Notes: generated from the letters alone by a model not told the origin. Positions 15,475 to 23,594 are shown, counted from the first letter of the stretch. The stretch: DNA of 32,389 nt from Candidatus Woesearchaeota archaeon (GCA_017608525.1 JAFCFS010000005.1:1-32389), one strand, 5' to 3'. Made by a program: numbers and translations.

Positions 15475-16386
15475 TTAAAAAATAATTTTTTCTCCAGGTA
15501 CTTTTGGAAATAAACACACTTCCTTTATATGCTTAGCACCGCAGATATACCTCAACATTCTTTCTACACCAAATCCAGCACCCGCACTTTTTGGTAATAA
15601 GCCTAATTTTGCAAATTTTAGATATTCCTTATATCTTTTAGGGTCTACTTTTGTCTCTTTCATCCTCTTTAAGATTCTTTTGTAGTCCCATTCCCTCTCT
15701 CCTCCTGACAATGCTTCACCATAACCTTGAGGATAAACAAGATCGTAGTTGTGAAAAATTCCTGGCTTATCATGATCTTCCCTATCATAAAATTCTCTTC
15801 TAAAACTTAAAATCCAAAATGGCTCCTTCATTTTTTTTGAAAGTTTCTGTTCAAAATCTTTTCCGTATATTTTTTCAACTTCATAACTATAGAATTTTTT
15901 GAATGGTCTTCTTGGTATTTTTAATTTTCTGCCAAGATCTTTTAATTCCTTTGCACAATCCTTTTTTACTTTCGAAAACACATAGATTAATAGTTCTTCC
16001 ACAAATTTCATTATATCCTCTTTCTTTGCGTTTTTAAATTCAAAATCTACTTGGGAAAATTCGATAAGATGCCTTCCAGTTTTTTTGCATTTGCCAATTT
16101 CCAATCTAATGTTTGGTGAAATTGTATATATTGCCTTTACACCAGGAACAAGCAATGCAAGTTGTTTATGCAACAACATACTTTTTGTCAAAGTTAATTT
16201 TTGTCCATAGTATTTGATTTCTGCATTAAATACTTTATGGCACAAAGGATCCGTAATCGGAGAAATTATTACTGGCATTATTTGAATTAATCCTTTCTTC
16301 CAAAAATAATCATGTATTGCTCTAAGCATTGTTGTTTGAATCCTTAATATCTTTTCCAATTTTGTTTTTCTTTGGAGTTTTACCAT
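15475..16386 (-). CDS. Archaeal asparagine synthetase related to AsnRS
   Basis: This 303-residue protein is the catalytic core of a class IIb aminoacyl-tRNA synthetase without an N-terminal anticodon-binding OB domain. Motif 2 is visible as I-R-L-E-I-G-K with the following E-F-S-Q-V-D-F-E-F, and motif 3 as G-A-G-F-G-V-E-R-M-L-R. The W-D-Y segment (R-E-W-D-Y-K-R) before it and the P-x-G-Y-G-E-A-L-S-G-G-E-R block are as in AspRS/AsnRS paralogues. Such stand-alone cores in archaea make asparagine from aspartate and ammonia with ATP. A truncated AspRS/AsnRS-like protein with another role cannot be excluded. It is divergent from an Lrp/AsnC-family regulator. A TATA-like box is centred about 29 nt before the ATG. 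Confidence 0.82.
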   Translation of the reverse strand: MVKLQRKTKLEKILRIQTTMLRAIHDYFWKKGLIQIMPVIISPITDPLCHKVFNAEIKYYGQKLTLTKSMLLHKQLALLVPGVKAIYTISPNIRLEIGKCKKTGRHLIEFSQVDFEFKNAKKEDIMKFVEELLIYVFSKVKKDCAKELKDLGRKLKIPRRPFKKFYSYEVEKIYGKDFEQKLSKKMKEPFWILSFRREFYDREDHDKPGIFHNYDLVYPQGYGEALSGGEREWDYKRILKRMKETKVDPKRYKEYLKFAKLGLLPKSAGAGFGVERMLRYICGAKHIKEVCLFPKVPGEKIIF

Positions 16387-16410
16387 TTTTTCAAAATAGA
16401 GATAGCTTCA

Positions 16411-16420
16411 TTATATAAAT
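16411..16420 (-). promoter_or_regulatory. TATA-like box of the AsnRS-like asparagine synthetase gene
   Basis: ATTTATATAA on the minus strand is about 29 nt before ATG 16386. It lies in the 108-bp AT-rich region shared with the divergent Lrp/AsnC gene, so the regulator could act on both promoters. Confidence 0.55.
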
Positions 16421-16463
16421 TTATTGCAAATTTTTTGGAAAAATTTACAAATTTTTTAAAAAA

Positions 16464-16492
16464 ATTTTTAAAAAATGGAATATTTTTCCATT
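16464..16492 (+). promoter_or_regulatory. Lrp/AsnC gene promoter with perfect inverted repeat
   Basis: A TATA-like run (TTTTTAAAAAA, about 16464-16476) is centred 25 nt before ATG 16495. Between it and the start codon is AATGGAA-TATTT-TTCCATT (16474-16492), a perfect 7-bp inverted repeat with a 5-bp centre. This is where an autoregulatory operator would block the initiation complex. Lrp/AsnC dimers bind such short palindromes. Confidence 0.55.
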
Positions 16493-16494
16493 AT

Positions 16495-16941
16495 ATGAAA
16501 ATTGACCAAAAAGATTCGAAAATAATTGAGATATTGAAAAGTAATGCAAAGCTTACAACTGGCCAGATATCTAAAAAGCTACTAATCCCAATAACTACAG
16601 TACATAATAGAATTAAAAAATTGGAGAAAGCAGGTGTAATAGAAGGCTATACAATTAAATTGAATTACAAAAAACTCGGATTTGAAATTTTAGCATTTAT
16701 TCAAGTAAACGTTATTTATACATTGCCCAGTGGAAAAAAGATTAAACAAGAAGAAGTTGCAAAAAAAATCAAAAAACTCGATGGTGTTGAAGAAGTTTGG
16801 ATTGTTGCAGGAGGCACAGATTTGCTTGTTAAGGTAAGGGTCAAAAGCATAGATAAATTAAATGATCTTGTAATTAACAAACTCAGGATGGTCGAAGGCG
16901 TGGATAAAACGCAAACTCTTGTTGTTTTAAAGGAAGTTTAA
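16495..16941 (+). CDS. Lrp/AsnC-family transcriptional regulator
   Basis: The protein has 148 residues. An N-terminal winged helix-turn-helix (about 1-55) reads D-x-K-D-S-K-I-I-E-I-L-x-x-N-A-K-L-T-T, with I-P-I-T-T-V-H-N-R-I-K-K-L-E-K-A-G-V-I as recognition helix and wing. A C-terminal RAM/ACT-like ligand domain (about 65-148) follows; it contains V-E-E-V-W-I-V-A-G-G-T-D-L-L-V-K. ATG 16495 matches the normal family start; the longer open frame upstream is AT-rich promoter DNA. It sits between two asparagine synthetase genes of different types, one divergent and one convergent (4-bp overlap). It may therefore sense an amino acid such as asparagine; the ligand is not visible from sequence. Confidence 0.9.
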   Translation: MKIDQKDSKIIEILKSNAKLTTGQISKKLLIPITTVHNRIKKLEKAGVIEGYTIKLNYKKLGFEILAFIQVNVIYTLPSGKKIKQEEVAKKIKKLDGVEEVWIVAGGTDLLVKVRVKSIDKLNDLVINKLRMVEGVDKTQTLVVLKEV

Positions 16942-19025
16942 TTTTTTTCAACAAGTCTAGCCTTTTCGATTATTAATTCGGCAACATACTTAGATTCCTC
17001 TTTAATTTTACTTTTAACAATTTCGATTCTCTTTTTAAATATTGGGCCATCAAGAACGAGGGTTTCAGCCTCTCCTCCTTCGAATGCAACATTAATACCG
17101 ATCTTTTTATTTAATTCTACCAATTTGTCAACATCCTTTTGGGTTATTATTCTGTTTAGCCAATTTTTATCCAAGCCTTCGGAAGAAATTTTTGTTATAA
17201 TAAACTTAAAACCATTTGCAATAATTTCCCTCATTTCCAGTTCTTGATTCATATGCCACAATGGCGAAAAAGTCTTTAATCCAAGCGAATCTGCAATCTT
17301 TTCTATTCTACTCCTTTGATAATTGGAAAAGACTGCGCCTGTTATCACCCCTTCTATACCATATTTCTCCTTGGCAAATTTTAAAGCATTTTTTAAATCT
17401 TTTAGTTCCTCCTCTTTTTTCCCTTCTGTTTCAAACTCAATCAACGGAATTCCAATAGCTTTAGATTGCAATTTAACCATGTCTACTGAAGGTGTATGAA
17501 ACATAAAAGATTCTGGATTTTTGCTTTTTATCGTTATCATGCATGTAATCTCATAATTTTGTTTTTCCATTACATACATTGCATAAATGCTATCTTTTCC
17601 AGAACTAATAAGAGCCCCCAATTTTAAATTTCTCTTCGGATAAAAATTTCTTAAATAACTCGATATTGTGTTAAAGCCAGACCTTTTTGCTAACCTTTTA
17701 ATCCCTTTGTGAAAATTTGAACCATATTGTGCAGCCCTTTTCTTCCTCATTGCGATTTCTCTGTTTAAACCTAAAGAAATTGCAGCTTCTCTAAGTATTA
17801 ATTTTTCTTTGCCATTATGTATTTTGTATTTACTTGGTATTTTTAAAGAGAAAGAAACCAATTCTTTATCCAGAAAAGGCAATCTTATTTCAAGATTATT
17901 GTGCATGGATATTACATCATCTCTGTAGGTGTCTCTTTCATACATTTTTAGAAGTCCAGAGACGCATTCTAAATTGACATTTGCAGATTTTTTATGCCTT
18001 TCGTAACCTCCAAATATTTCTTCACTCCCTAACCCAGAAAATACAACTTTACATCCATCCTTTTTTGCAGCCTCACAAGCAGCATAAAGTGTTATTGCAA
18101 CCCCAACTTTTGTAACATTTGTGTCCTCTATAAGCGGAACTATTTTTTTTAAATATTTTTCAATCTGATCTTCCTTTATTTTTACAATTTTTAGAGGAAC
18201 GTCAAGCAATTTTGCCGACATAATAGAGTACTTTAAATCTTCAGCTTCTTTCATATTTTCCCCTTCAAATATGGAAGTATAACATGTAAATTTTAAACCC
18301 ATGTTTTTAAGCAATAGCGCAATTATGCTAGAATCTATTCCTCCAGAAAAAAGCAATCCAAATTTTCTTTCCGGAACCCTTTTTTTTATCGCGTCTTTAA
18401 TTAAAACTATTAGCTTATTAATTATCTCCTTTTTTGGCAGTTTAATTTCCGGTTTTATTTTGAAAAATTCCCTTTCTATAAACTCTATTTTTTTATTTTT
18501 CATATTATAAATTAAAATCTTTCTGGGGTTCAACTCTACTGGATTATTTGCTCCCATTTTTTCCAAAGCTTTCTTTTCCGAAGCAAACATAAACTCATCT
18601 GAGCAACAAAACCAAAGTGGCTTAACTCCAATTAAATCTCTTGCAAGAACCACTTTATCTTTTTCTATGTAAGCAAAAGCATATACACCATCAAGTTCAT
18701 CGAGAATATACTTAACCTTTTCTATACCAAATTTTTCAAATAAAATCGAAATCAGATGCGAATCGTTCTTTGGCTTAAGAGAATATTTTTTTGCTAATCT
18801 TTTCCAGTTATAAATTGCGCAATTTGACACTAATATTCCATTTTTTTTGTTAATAATTGGTTGAGGCGCTTTCCCTACAATCGAATGTAAGCAATGTCCG
18901 ACAGTAAATCCTTTTTCTGAATAATAATTTTCAGCATCTTTTCCTCTATATCTTATAACACTTAGGCCTAATTTGGCTAATTTTTTGGATTCTTTTTTAT
19001 TAAAAACTCCAATTATTCCGCACAT
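16938..19025 (-). CDS. Asparagine synthetase B fused to Dph6-like diphthine-ammonia ligase
   Basis: The protein has 695 residues in three parts. (1) A class II glutamine amidotransferase domain, about 1-190, with nucleophile Cys2 (M-C-G-I-I-G). (2) An asparagine synthetase domain, about 200-450, with PP-loop S-G-G-I-D-S-S (227-233) and S-G-L-G-S-E-E-I-F-G-G-Y (330-341). (3) A second PP-loop ATPase, about 466-695, with S-S-G-K-D-S (474-479) and the E-G-G-E-A-E-T-L-V-L-D-G-P signature (649-661) of Dph6, which amidates diphthine on elongation factor 2. The glutamine-site Arg and Glu of standard AsnB (G-H-x-R-L-x-I and N-G-E-I-Y-N) are replaced (G-H-C-L-H-S-I, N-C-A-I-Y-N). It starts 4 nt after rpoN. 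Confidence 0.9.
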   Translation of the reverse strand: MCGIIGVFNKKESKKLAKLGLSVIRYRGKDAENYYSEKGFTVGHCLHSIVGKAPQPIINKKNGILVSNCAIYNWKRLAKKYSLKPKNDSHLISILFEKFGIEKVKYILDELDGVYAFAYIEKDKVVLARDLIGVKPLWFCCSDEFMFASEKKALEKMGANNPVELNPRKILIYNMKNKKIEFIEREFFKIKPEIKLPKKEIINKLIVLIKDAIKKRVPERKFGLLFSGGIDSSIIALLLKNMGLKFTCYTSIFEGENMKEAEDLKYSIMSAKLLDVPLKIVKIKEDQIEKYLKKIVPLIEDTNVTKVGVAITLYAACEAAKKDGCKVVFSGLGSEEIFGGYERHKKSANVNLECVSGLLKMYERDTYRDDVISMHNNLEIRLPFLDKELVSFSLKIPSKYKIHNGKEKLILREAAISLGLNREIAMRKKRAAQYGSNFHKGIKRLAKRSGFNTISSYLRNFYPKRNLKLGALISSGKDSIYAMYVMEKQNYEITCMITIKSKNPESFMFHTPSVDMVKLQSKAIGIPLIEFETEGKKEEELKDLKNALKFAKEKYGIEGVITGAVFSNYQRSRIEKIADSLGLKTFSPLWHMNQELEMREIIANGFKFIITKISSEGLDKNWLNRIITQKDVDKLVELNKKIGINVAFEGGEAETLVLDGPIFKKRIEIVKSKIKEESKYVAELIIEKARLVEKN

Positions 19026-19029
19026 AGAA

Positions 19030-19227
19030 TTACGCTTTTTTGAACTTTGCTATGTCATCAATCAAATCGACATGACCTAGAAACAAAGCTCTGCAGCAAT
19101 ACCTTTCAAGGCCCAATTCATCAAGCACTTTTTTTCTATCTTCGCCTTTAGAAATTCTTTTTTTATACTCTTCCCATAAATGTCCTACGGGTTTTCCACA
19201 ACTCATACACCTAATTGGAATCATCAT
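19030..19227 (-). CDS. rpoN: RNA polymerase subunit N (Rpb10)
   Basis: This 65-residue zinc-bundle subunit helps assemble the D-L-N-P platform of RNA polymerase. The diagnostic start M-I-P-I-R-C-x-x-C-G-K-P-V-G is present, followed by L-G-L-E-R-Y-C-C-R, giving the four zinc ligands. ATG 19227 is preferred over GTG 19236 because GGTGAGG lies just before it and it gives the usual N-terminus. It closes the S9/L13/L18e cluster, as in many archaea. Confidence 0.96.
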   Translation of the reverse strand: MMIPIRCMSCGKPVGHLWEEYKKRISKGEDRKKVLDELGLERYCCRALFLGHVDLIDDIAKFKKA

Positions 19228-19236
19228 TTTCCTCAC

Positions 19237-19641
19237 CTACCTGTAGCTTTTTTGCCTCTTCTTTCTTGGTTTAGAATCGTTTGGTTTATGGGGTTCGTTT
19301 CTCCTTACATCAGCTACCAAAAGATGCCTATCATACTCCAAAAAGTTTTGTTTAAGCTCCTTACTCTTTGTAAATTCGACCAATGCTTTAGCTATCGCAA
19401 GTCTTATAGCTTCTGCTTGACTCTGCCATCCTCCACCAAAAACGTTTACCTTTATATCTACATTTTTTACAATATCCCCGGCAATTATTAATGGCTCTTT
19501 TATTTTCATTCTTGCTATCTCAGGCTCGTAAATTTCCAAAGGAATTTTATTTATTCTTATTTTACCACTACCTTTTTTGATTACAGCTCTAGCTATCGCC
19601 CTTTTCCTTTTTCCTGTTGTTATTGTATTGTTATTTTTCAT
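19237..19641 (-). CDS. rps9: Ribosomal protein S9 (uS9)
   Basis: This 134-residue small-subunit protein has a C-terminal tail that reaches the P-site tRNA. It shows [26 protein letters not shown]-x-A-L and the invariant basic end K-K-R-Q-K-S-Y-R. Its start overlaps the L13 stop (ATGA). Confidence 0.97.
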   Translation of the reverse strand: MKNNNTITTGKRKRAIARAVIKKGSGKIRINKIPLEIYEPEIARMKIKEPLIIAGDIVKNVDIKVNVFGGGWQSQAEAIRLAIAKALVEFTKSKELKQNFLEYDRHLLVADVRRNEPHKPNDSKPRKKRQKSYR

Positions 19642-20054
19642 TTTGCACCTAGATGTTTTGAAAGTTCCCCTATTGTTATGTATTTCAATGTTGGAAGTTT
19701 TGAAACATGGGCACTTTTTAAAGTTTCTGCTTTTTTTCCTTCCAAATTTTTAGGTACTCCAATATAGCATTTAATCCTTTTAAAAGCCTCTTTTCCTCTT
19801 TCTTTTTTATAGGGCAACATTCCTCTTATTATCCTTCTTACCAATATGTCTGCTTTTCTTGGGTAATATGGTCCATGATGCGGATCGCCAATCTCTCTTC
19901 TCTTTTCGAATTTTTTAAGTATATTTTCTTTTCTGCCGCTTATTATTGCTTTTTCAGAGTTTATTATGTGCACTTCTTCCCCCAATAATGCCTTTTTAGC
20001 TACATAACTAGCAAGTCTTCCTACGATTAAGTTTGTTGCATCAATTATTATCAT
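19638..20054 (-). CDS. rpl13: Ribosomal protein L13 (uL13)
   Basis: This 138-residue large-subunit protein begins [15 protein letters not shown], with N-S-E-K-A-I-I-S-G and [22 protein letters not shown], all typical of archaeal L13. It begins one base after L18e stops and overlaps S9 by 4 nt. Order L18e-L13-S9-RpoN is the standard archaeal one. Confidence 0.97.
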   Translation of the reverse strand: MIIIDATNLIVGRLASYVAKKALLGEEVHIINSEKAIISGRKENILKKFEKRREIGDPHHGPYYPRKADILVRRIIRGMLPYKKERGKEAFKRIKCYIGVPKNLEGKKAETLKSAHVSKLPTLKYITIGELSKHLGAK

Positions 20055-20055
20055 T

Positions 20056-20415
20056 TTAACCTATTAGCTTTATATTTTTTCCTTCTGGATTTTTTTCTAT
20101 TAGTTCTTCAATTGTTATGGCCTTCCCAATTTTATTTATCTTTTCCATCGCATTTTTTGAAAACTCCAAAGCTGCAACAACCACTTTATGATCTAATTCA
20201 CCAACACTAAGAACTTTTCCAGGAACAACGACAGTTTCGTTTTCTTTTGTATGTTTATTAATTCTTATAATATTAACCTCTCTTCTTTTTCTTCTTGGTC
20301 TCAAAAATTCCTCCATTAATCTTTTCCATAATTTGACCTTCTTCTTTCTGTATAATTTTTCCAATTTCGAAATTAATTTCCTCGTTCTTAAGTTTGTTGG
20401 TCCTGTTTTTCTCAT
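20056..20415 (-). CDS. rpl18e: Ribosomal protein L18e (eL18)
   Basis: This 119-residue large-subunit protein has the N-terminal T-N-x-x-x-x-K-L-I-S-x-L pattern, W-K-R-L-M-E-E-F-L-R-P-R-R-K-R-R-E-V-N and the V-V-P-G-K-V-L-S-V-G-E-L-D-H-K segment. ATG 20415 is used. The frame extends further into the tRNA-Leu gene, but that extension is tRNA sequence. The start is only 7 nt after the encoded CCA of tRNA-Leu. Confidence 0.96.
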   Translation of the reverse strand: MRKTGPTNLRTRKLISKLEKLYRKKKVKLWKRLMEEFLRPRRKRREVNIIRINKHTKENETVVVPGKVLSVGELDHKVVVAALEFSKNAMEKINKIGKAITIEELIEKNPEGKNIKLIG

Positions 20416-20424
20416 TTTAAATGG

Positions 20425-20510
20425 TGCGGGGGACGCGATTTGAACGCGCGCACCCACTAAGGGACAAGGCCCTCAACCTTGCGCATTTGACCAGGCTCTG
20501 CCACCCCCGC
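20425..20510 (-). tRNA. tRNA-Leu (anticodon GAG)
   Basis: The 86-nt cloverleaf has acceptor GCGGGGG/CCCCCGC, anticodon stem CAAGG/CCTTG with loop TTGAGGG (anticodon GAG), a long variable arm, a T-loop TTCAAAT and discriminator A. CCA is encoded at 20422-20424. The 5' end directly abuts the rpoD stop codon (20511) and the L18e ATG follows 7 nt after CCA, so the tRNA must be cut out of a shared transcript unless separately transcribed. A tRNA-Leu just before L18e is also known from haloarchaeal ribosomal operons. Confidence 0.95.
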
Positions 20511-21290
20511 TTATTTTTTTAGGCCCTTTATAAGTTGGTCTAAATGATTATTAAATATTTCTATTGCTTTGTTTAAAATGTCTTTCGAACTTAATTGACC
20601 CCACGGTTCGATAATGAAAATAAAGTCCTTATCACTTGGGTTTACTTTTATTGCCCCATTTGGACATGCTTCTTCACATGCCTTACATAATGTACATTCT
20701 ACAATTTTTGTGACTTTAACTTTCTTCTTTTCCAATTTTAGTATTCCCTTTGGGCAGTATTCCACGCATTTACCACTACCTTTACAGTTTTTGATCTCTA
20801 TTTTTGGATAACCATAATAATAGCACCATGCAGGAGAGAATTTAACATGGTCTTTTCCTCTCCCCAAAGTTGCAGTAGCCTCAATTTTTAATCTTTGACC
20901 CTCAAGCAATTTTACTATTGGGGTTTTTGGATATACCGGTTTTATTTTTGGGTCTTTAGGCTTCAAATCTTCAGCGTATACCATGCAAGGACCCTTTTTA
21001 TCTAAAACAAGTGTTGTTTGGCATCTTGGGCAACCCTTTCCTTTGCATTTGCATTCCTCTTTTAGATTGTAGGATTTCAAATCTGTTTTTAAAACCACAA
21101 GCCCAAGTCTGTGTGCTATTATCTCATCATACATTGCAGAGCTGTTTTCTATAAATTTAACAGTATCGATAGCCATAGTTGGAACTTCTTCAACAATATA
21201 ACGTCTTATTGTATTAATATACTGAGGAGTCACGCCCTTTACCAAAAATATGTCCTTTCCTTTTTCTTTCTTCAGAAGTTTTATTTCCAT
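20511..21290 (-). CDS. rpoD: RNA polymerase subunit D (Rpb3) with iron-sulphur domain
   Basis: The protein (259 residues) is the alpha/Rpb3 counterpart that nucleates RNA polymerase assembly. It has an N-terminal dimerisation half (N-T-I-R-R at 26-30, A-H-R-L-G-L-V at 59-65), a zinc motif C80/C82/C87/C90 and a ferredoxin-like domain at about 160-215. The second cluster motif is complete (C199/C202/C205/C209). The first reads C169, S172, C175, C179: one of its four usual cysteines is Ser. GGAGG precedes the ATG. The S11-RpoD-L18e order is typical of archaea. Confidence 0.96.
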   Translation of the reverse strand: MEIKLLKKEKGKDIFLVKGVTPQYINTIRRYIVEEVPTMAIDTVKFIENSSAMYDEIIAHRLGLVVLKTDLKSYNLKEECKCKGKGCPRCQTTLVLDKKGPCMVYAEDLKPKDPKIKPVYPKTPIVKLLEGQRLKIEATATLGRGKDHVKFSPAWCYYYGYPKIEIKNCKGSGKCVEYCPKGILKLEKKKVKVTKIVECTLCKACEEACPNGAIKVNPSDKDFIFIIEPWGQLSSKDILNKAIEIFNNHLDQLIKGLKK

Positions 21291-21695
21291 TTAAACCCTC
21301 CTCCCTCTCTTTCCACCTTTTTTTCTGCATCTATCGTGGGGTATTGTTGTTACATCTTCTATTGTTCCGATTTTCAGCCCAACTCTTGCCAAAGCTCTAA
21401 TTGCTGCTTGGCAACCAGGACCTGTATTTGATGGTCCATTATGGCCTCCTGGGGCCCTTACTCTAATATGAATTGCATTGATGCCTTTTTCCATTGCTGC
21501 TTCAGCAGCTATTTTCGCAGCTTGCATTGCGGCTGTTGGACTTGCTTCCAGCCTATCAGCCTTAACGACCATACCACCAGAGCATTTTGAGATTGTTTCA
21601 GATCCAGTGATGTCTGTAATATGAACTACAGTATTGTTATAAGAGCTATAAATATGCGCTACACCCCATCTTAATTTTTTTTCTTGCTTTTTCAT
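21291..21695 (-). CDS. rps11: Ribosomal protein S11 (uS11)
   Basis: This 134-residue small-subunit platform protein has [13 protein letters not shown], the D-I-T-G-S-E-T-I motif, A-P-G-G[10 protein letters not shown] and the basic end [13 protein letters not shown]. The start overlaps the S4 stop by 4 nt; rpoD starts at the next base after its stop. Confidence 0.97.
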   Translation of the reverse strand: MKKQEKKLRWGVAHIYSSYNNTVVHITDITGSETISKCSGGMVVKADRLEASPTAAMQAAKIAAEAAMEKGINAIHIRVRAPGGHNGPSNTGPGCQAAIRALARVGLKIGTIEDVTTIPHDRCRKKGGKRGRRV

Positions 21696-22237
21696 TCTTT
21701 TTTCACCTCTTTAACTTCTTCTTTTTTGCTAATTCTTATTGGATGCTCCTCATTTGAAAAAGGAGAGTCTGGCTTAAATTTTATCATTTGTTCTTCTCCT
21801 CTTTTAACAAGATAAGATGGGATGTTTACAACCTTGTCACCAACCATTATATGCTCATGAGTTATAAACTGCCTTGCTTGTTTTATACTCCTTGCTAGAC
21901 CAACCCTAACCACTTGCGTTTGTAGTCTTCTTTCCAACAAATCATTTTCTGTCAAAGATAAAACATCGTCCAATTTTGCATCTTTATCTAGCAAACCAAG
22001 TGTATAGAGCTTTGCAAGCAACTGTCTTTTCTCAATTTCTGCTTGCTCGCTTCTCTCAGCAACCAATCTTCTTGCTTGGTATTTAAATCCCTTAAGCTTA
22101 GATGCAATTTTCCATATTTCTTTTTTATTTTTTAAACCGTATTCTTTCATTAAACTTTTTTCTTTCTCAATTCTTTCTTTGTCCCATCTCTTAAAAGGCT
22201 TCGAATACTTTTTCCTTTGTCTTCTTGGATTTCCCAT
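21692..22237 (-). CDS. rps4: Ribosomal protein S4 (uS4)
   Basis: This 181-residue assembly-initiating small-subunit protein has [15 protein letters not shown] at the N-terminus. The S4 RNA-binding domain carries R-R-L-Q-T-Q-V-V-R-x-G-L-A-R-S and [12 protein letters not shown]. The C-terminus ends in a Lys/Glu-rich tail. It sits between S13 and S11 in the standard archaeal order. Confidence 0.97.
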   Translation of the reverse strand: MGNPRRQRKKYSKPFKRWDKERIEKEKSLMKEYGLKNKKEIWKIASKLKGFKYQARRLVAERSEQAEIEKRQLLAKLYTLGLLDKDAKLDDVLSLTENDLLERRLQTQVVRVGLARSIKQARQFITHEHIMVGDKVVNIPSYLVKRGEEQMIKFKPDSPFSNEEHPIRISKKEEVKEVKKE

Positions 22238-22238
22238 T

Positions 22239-22694
22239 TTATTTCCTCTTTATGCCTTTCTTCATAACTCCCAATGTTCTTCCTTTTCTGAAATGGGATT
22301 TTGTCCTTTGTCCTCTTACAGGTAAGCCGAGAGCATGTCTTATTCCTCTATAGCATTTAATTTTTTTCAATCTTTTAATATCGAATTCTTTTTGTAAATC
22401 TACATCTGATGAAACTAGGTGTTTATCTTCTCCGGTATCATAATCCTTTCTCCTGTTGTATAGCCATTTAGGTATTCCCTTTGGATTCTTAATTAATTTT
22501 TCTATCTCTTCTATTTCTTCTTCACTGAACGTGCCAACCTTTCTCTTTCTATCTATTCCCATTAAATTACATATCGCATTTGCAAAACTGAAGCTTATTC
22601 CTTTTACTTTCTTCAATGCGAGGTAAATCGATTTATTGCCGTCAACGTCGACATCCATTATTCTTACTATTTGCCTAAATTCTTCCTTTTTCAT
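22239..22694 (-). CDS. rps13: Ribosomal protein S13 (uS13)
   Basis: This 151-residue small-subunit head protein contacts the 5S/L5 bridge and P-site tRNA. It shows I-V-R-I-M-D-V-D-V-D-G, the helix-two-turn-helix around A-L-K-K-V-K-G-I-S, and R-G-I-R-H-A-L-G-L-P-V-R-G-Q-R-T-K near the C-terminus. It overlaps the DUF655 gene by 4 nt. Confidence 0.97.
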   Translation of the reverse strand: MKKEEFRQIVRIMDVDVDGNKSIYLALKKVKGISFSFANAICNLMGIDRKRKVGTFSEEEIEEIEKLIKNPKGIPKWLYNRRKDYDTGEDKHLVSSDVDLQKEFDIKRLKKIKCYRGIRHALGLPVRGQRTKSHFRKGRTLGVMKKGIKRK

Positions 22695-23254
22695 TTTACA
22701 AATATACTATACCTATCCTCCTCATTTAATTCTTTTAAAATTCTTTTTACAATTGCTTTTTTTGGATCTATTAAAAGCTTTACCCTTTTCTTTATGTCTT
22801 CAAAATTTTCAAATGGTTTATCCTTCCTTTGTTCAAGTATTTCCCACATCTGTTTTTTTCCAATACCGGGAAGTAACTCTAGTTGGTGCATTCTTGTTGT
22901 TATTGGGCCAGATTCATTGAAAAACTTTACGAATTTTGCTTCATTTTTGTCTACAAGATCGGAAATAACAAATTCCAATTCACCTTTAGCAGTTTCTGTA
23001 AGTTTAGACATAGGTATTCTACCAACTACGTGATGTATTTTTTCTCTTTTTCCTTCTCCAATATAGACTTCTTCTGTTGGTTGGAGTGAAACCCCTTTCT
23101 TCGGAACCAATTCAAGAAGTATAAAGTGCTCCTTCCCGAGAGCCTGAGCAATTGGTGTTTTCTTATGAGTCGGCCTAGTATCAAAAGGATAGCCATTTGG
23201 CAAGAAGTCTAGCACAATCGCGTACTCTTCCTTTATTTCCTTCTTACCATTCAT
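22691..23254 (-). CDS. DUF655 family RNA/DNA-binding protein
   Basis: This 187-residue protein matches the archaeal DUF655 family in both sequence and position after L21e and RpoF. N-terminal features are Y-A-I-V-L-D-F-L-P-N-G-Y-P and V-Y-I-G-E-G-K-R-E-K-I. A helix-hairpin-helix-like segment, L-E-L-L-P-G-I-G-K-K, lies near 125-135. Such proteins are thought to bind nucleic acid; the cellular role is not established. In many archaea a KsgA rRNA dimethyltransferase gene follows, but here S13 does. It has 4-nt overlaps on both sides. Confidence 0.9.
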   Translation of the reverse strand: MNGKKEIKEEYAIVLDFLPNGYPFDTRPTHKKTPIAQALGKEHFILLELVPKKGVSLQPTEEVYIGEGKREKIHHVVGRIPMSKLTETAKGELEFVISDLVDKNEAKFVKFFNESGPITTRMHQLELLPGIGKKQMWEILEQRKDKPFENFEDIKKRVKLLIDPKKAIVKRILKELNEEDRYSIFVK

Positions 23255-23589
23255 TTTTTAAATTCTTTCAAGACAGCAAGTATTTTTTTTAGGTCTTCCT
23301 GCTTTATACTCAATGCTTCCTCGCTGAATATCAGTTTTAAACTTTCTAAATCTTTAGGGAATATATCAATTATTTTTACTATTTGTTTTTCTTTTAATCT
23401 TGCAATGTTTAAGTCTTCAATTTTTTTCTTCAGCTCCTTTACTTCTTTTAAACTTAGATTTGCAAAATTTTTTAAATAATCCTTTGTTTTTTTTGCCCTT
23501 GTCGTAAGCTCTGTTCTTTTTTCTATCTCTTCAAGCCTTTTTTTAACTTCTACAAGCGTTATTGGTTTTTCATCGATTATTTCTAACAT
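23251..23589 (-). CDS. rpoF: RNA polymerase subunit F (Rpb4)
   Basis: This 112-residue stalk subunit pairs with RpoE. It has the helical HRDC-like pattern, with E-K-P-I-T-L-V-E-V-K near the start and I-I-D-I-F-P-K-D near the C-terminus, as in archaeal RpoF. ATG 23589 is favoured over GTG 23598 because GGTGA lies 5 nt before it. The L21e-RpoF-DUF655 order supports the call. Confidence 0.9.
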   Translation of the reverse strand: MLEIIDEKPITLVEVKKRLEEIEKRTELTTRAKKTKDYLKNFANLSLKEVKELKKKIEDLNIARLKEKQIVKIIDIFPKDLESLKLIFSEEALSIKQEDLKKILAVLKEFKK

Positions 23590-23594
23590 TTTTC

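Noticed and set aside
15428-15517. N-terminal membrane segment on TreT
   Set aside because: The hydrophobic extension comes from AT-rich intergenic DNA, overlaps the neighbouring gene and includes the TATA-like box.
16372-16494. Longer N-terminus for the Lrp/AsnC regulator
   Set aside because: The upstream codons are AT-rich promoter DNA containing the TATA-like box and inverted repeat; the family start fits ATG 16495.
20416-20457. N-terminal extension of L18e
   Set aside because: These codons lie in the tRNA-Leu gene and its CCA end; the family start fits ATG 20415.
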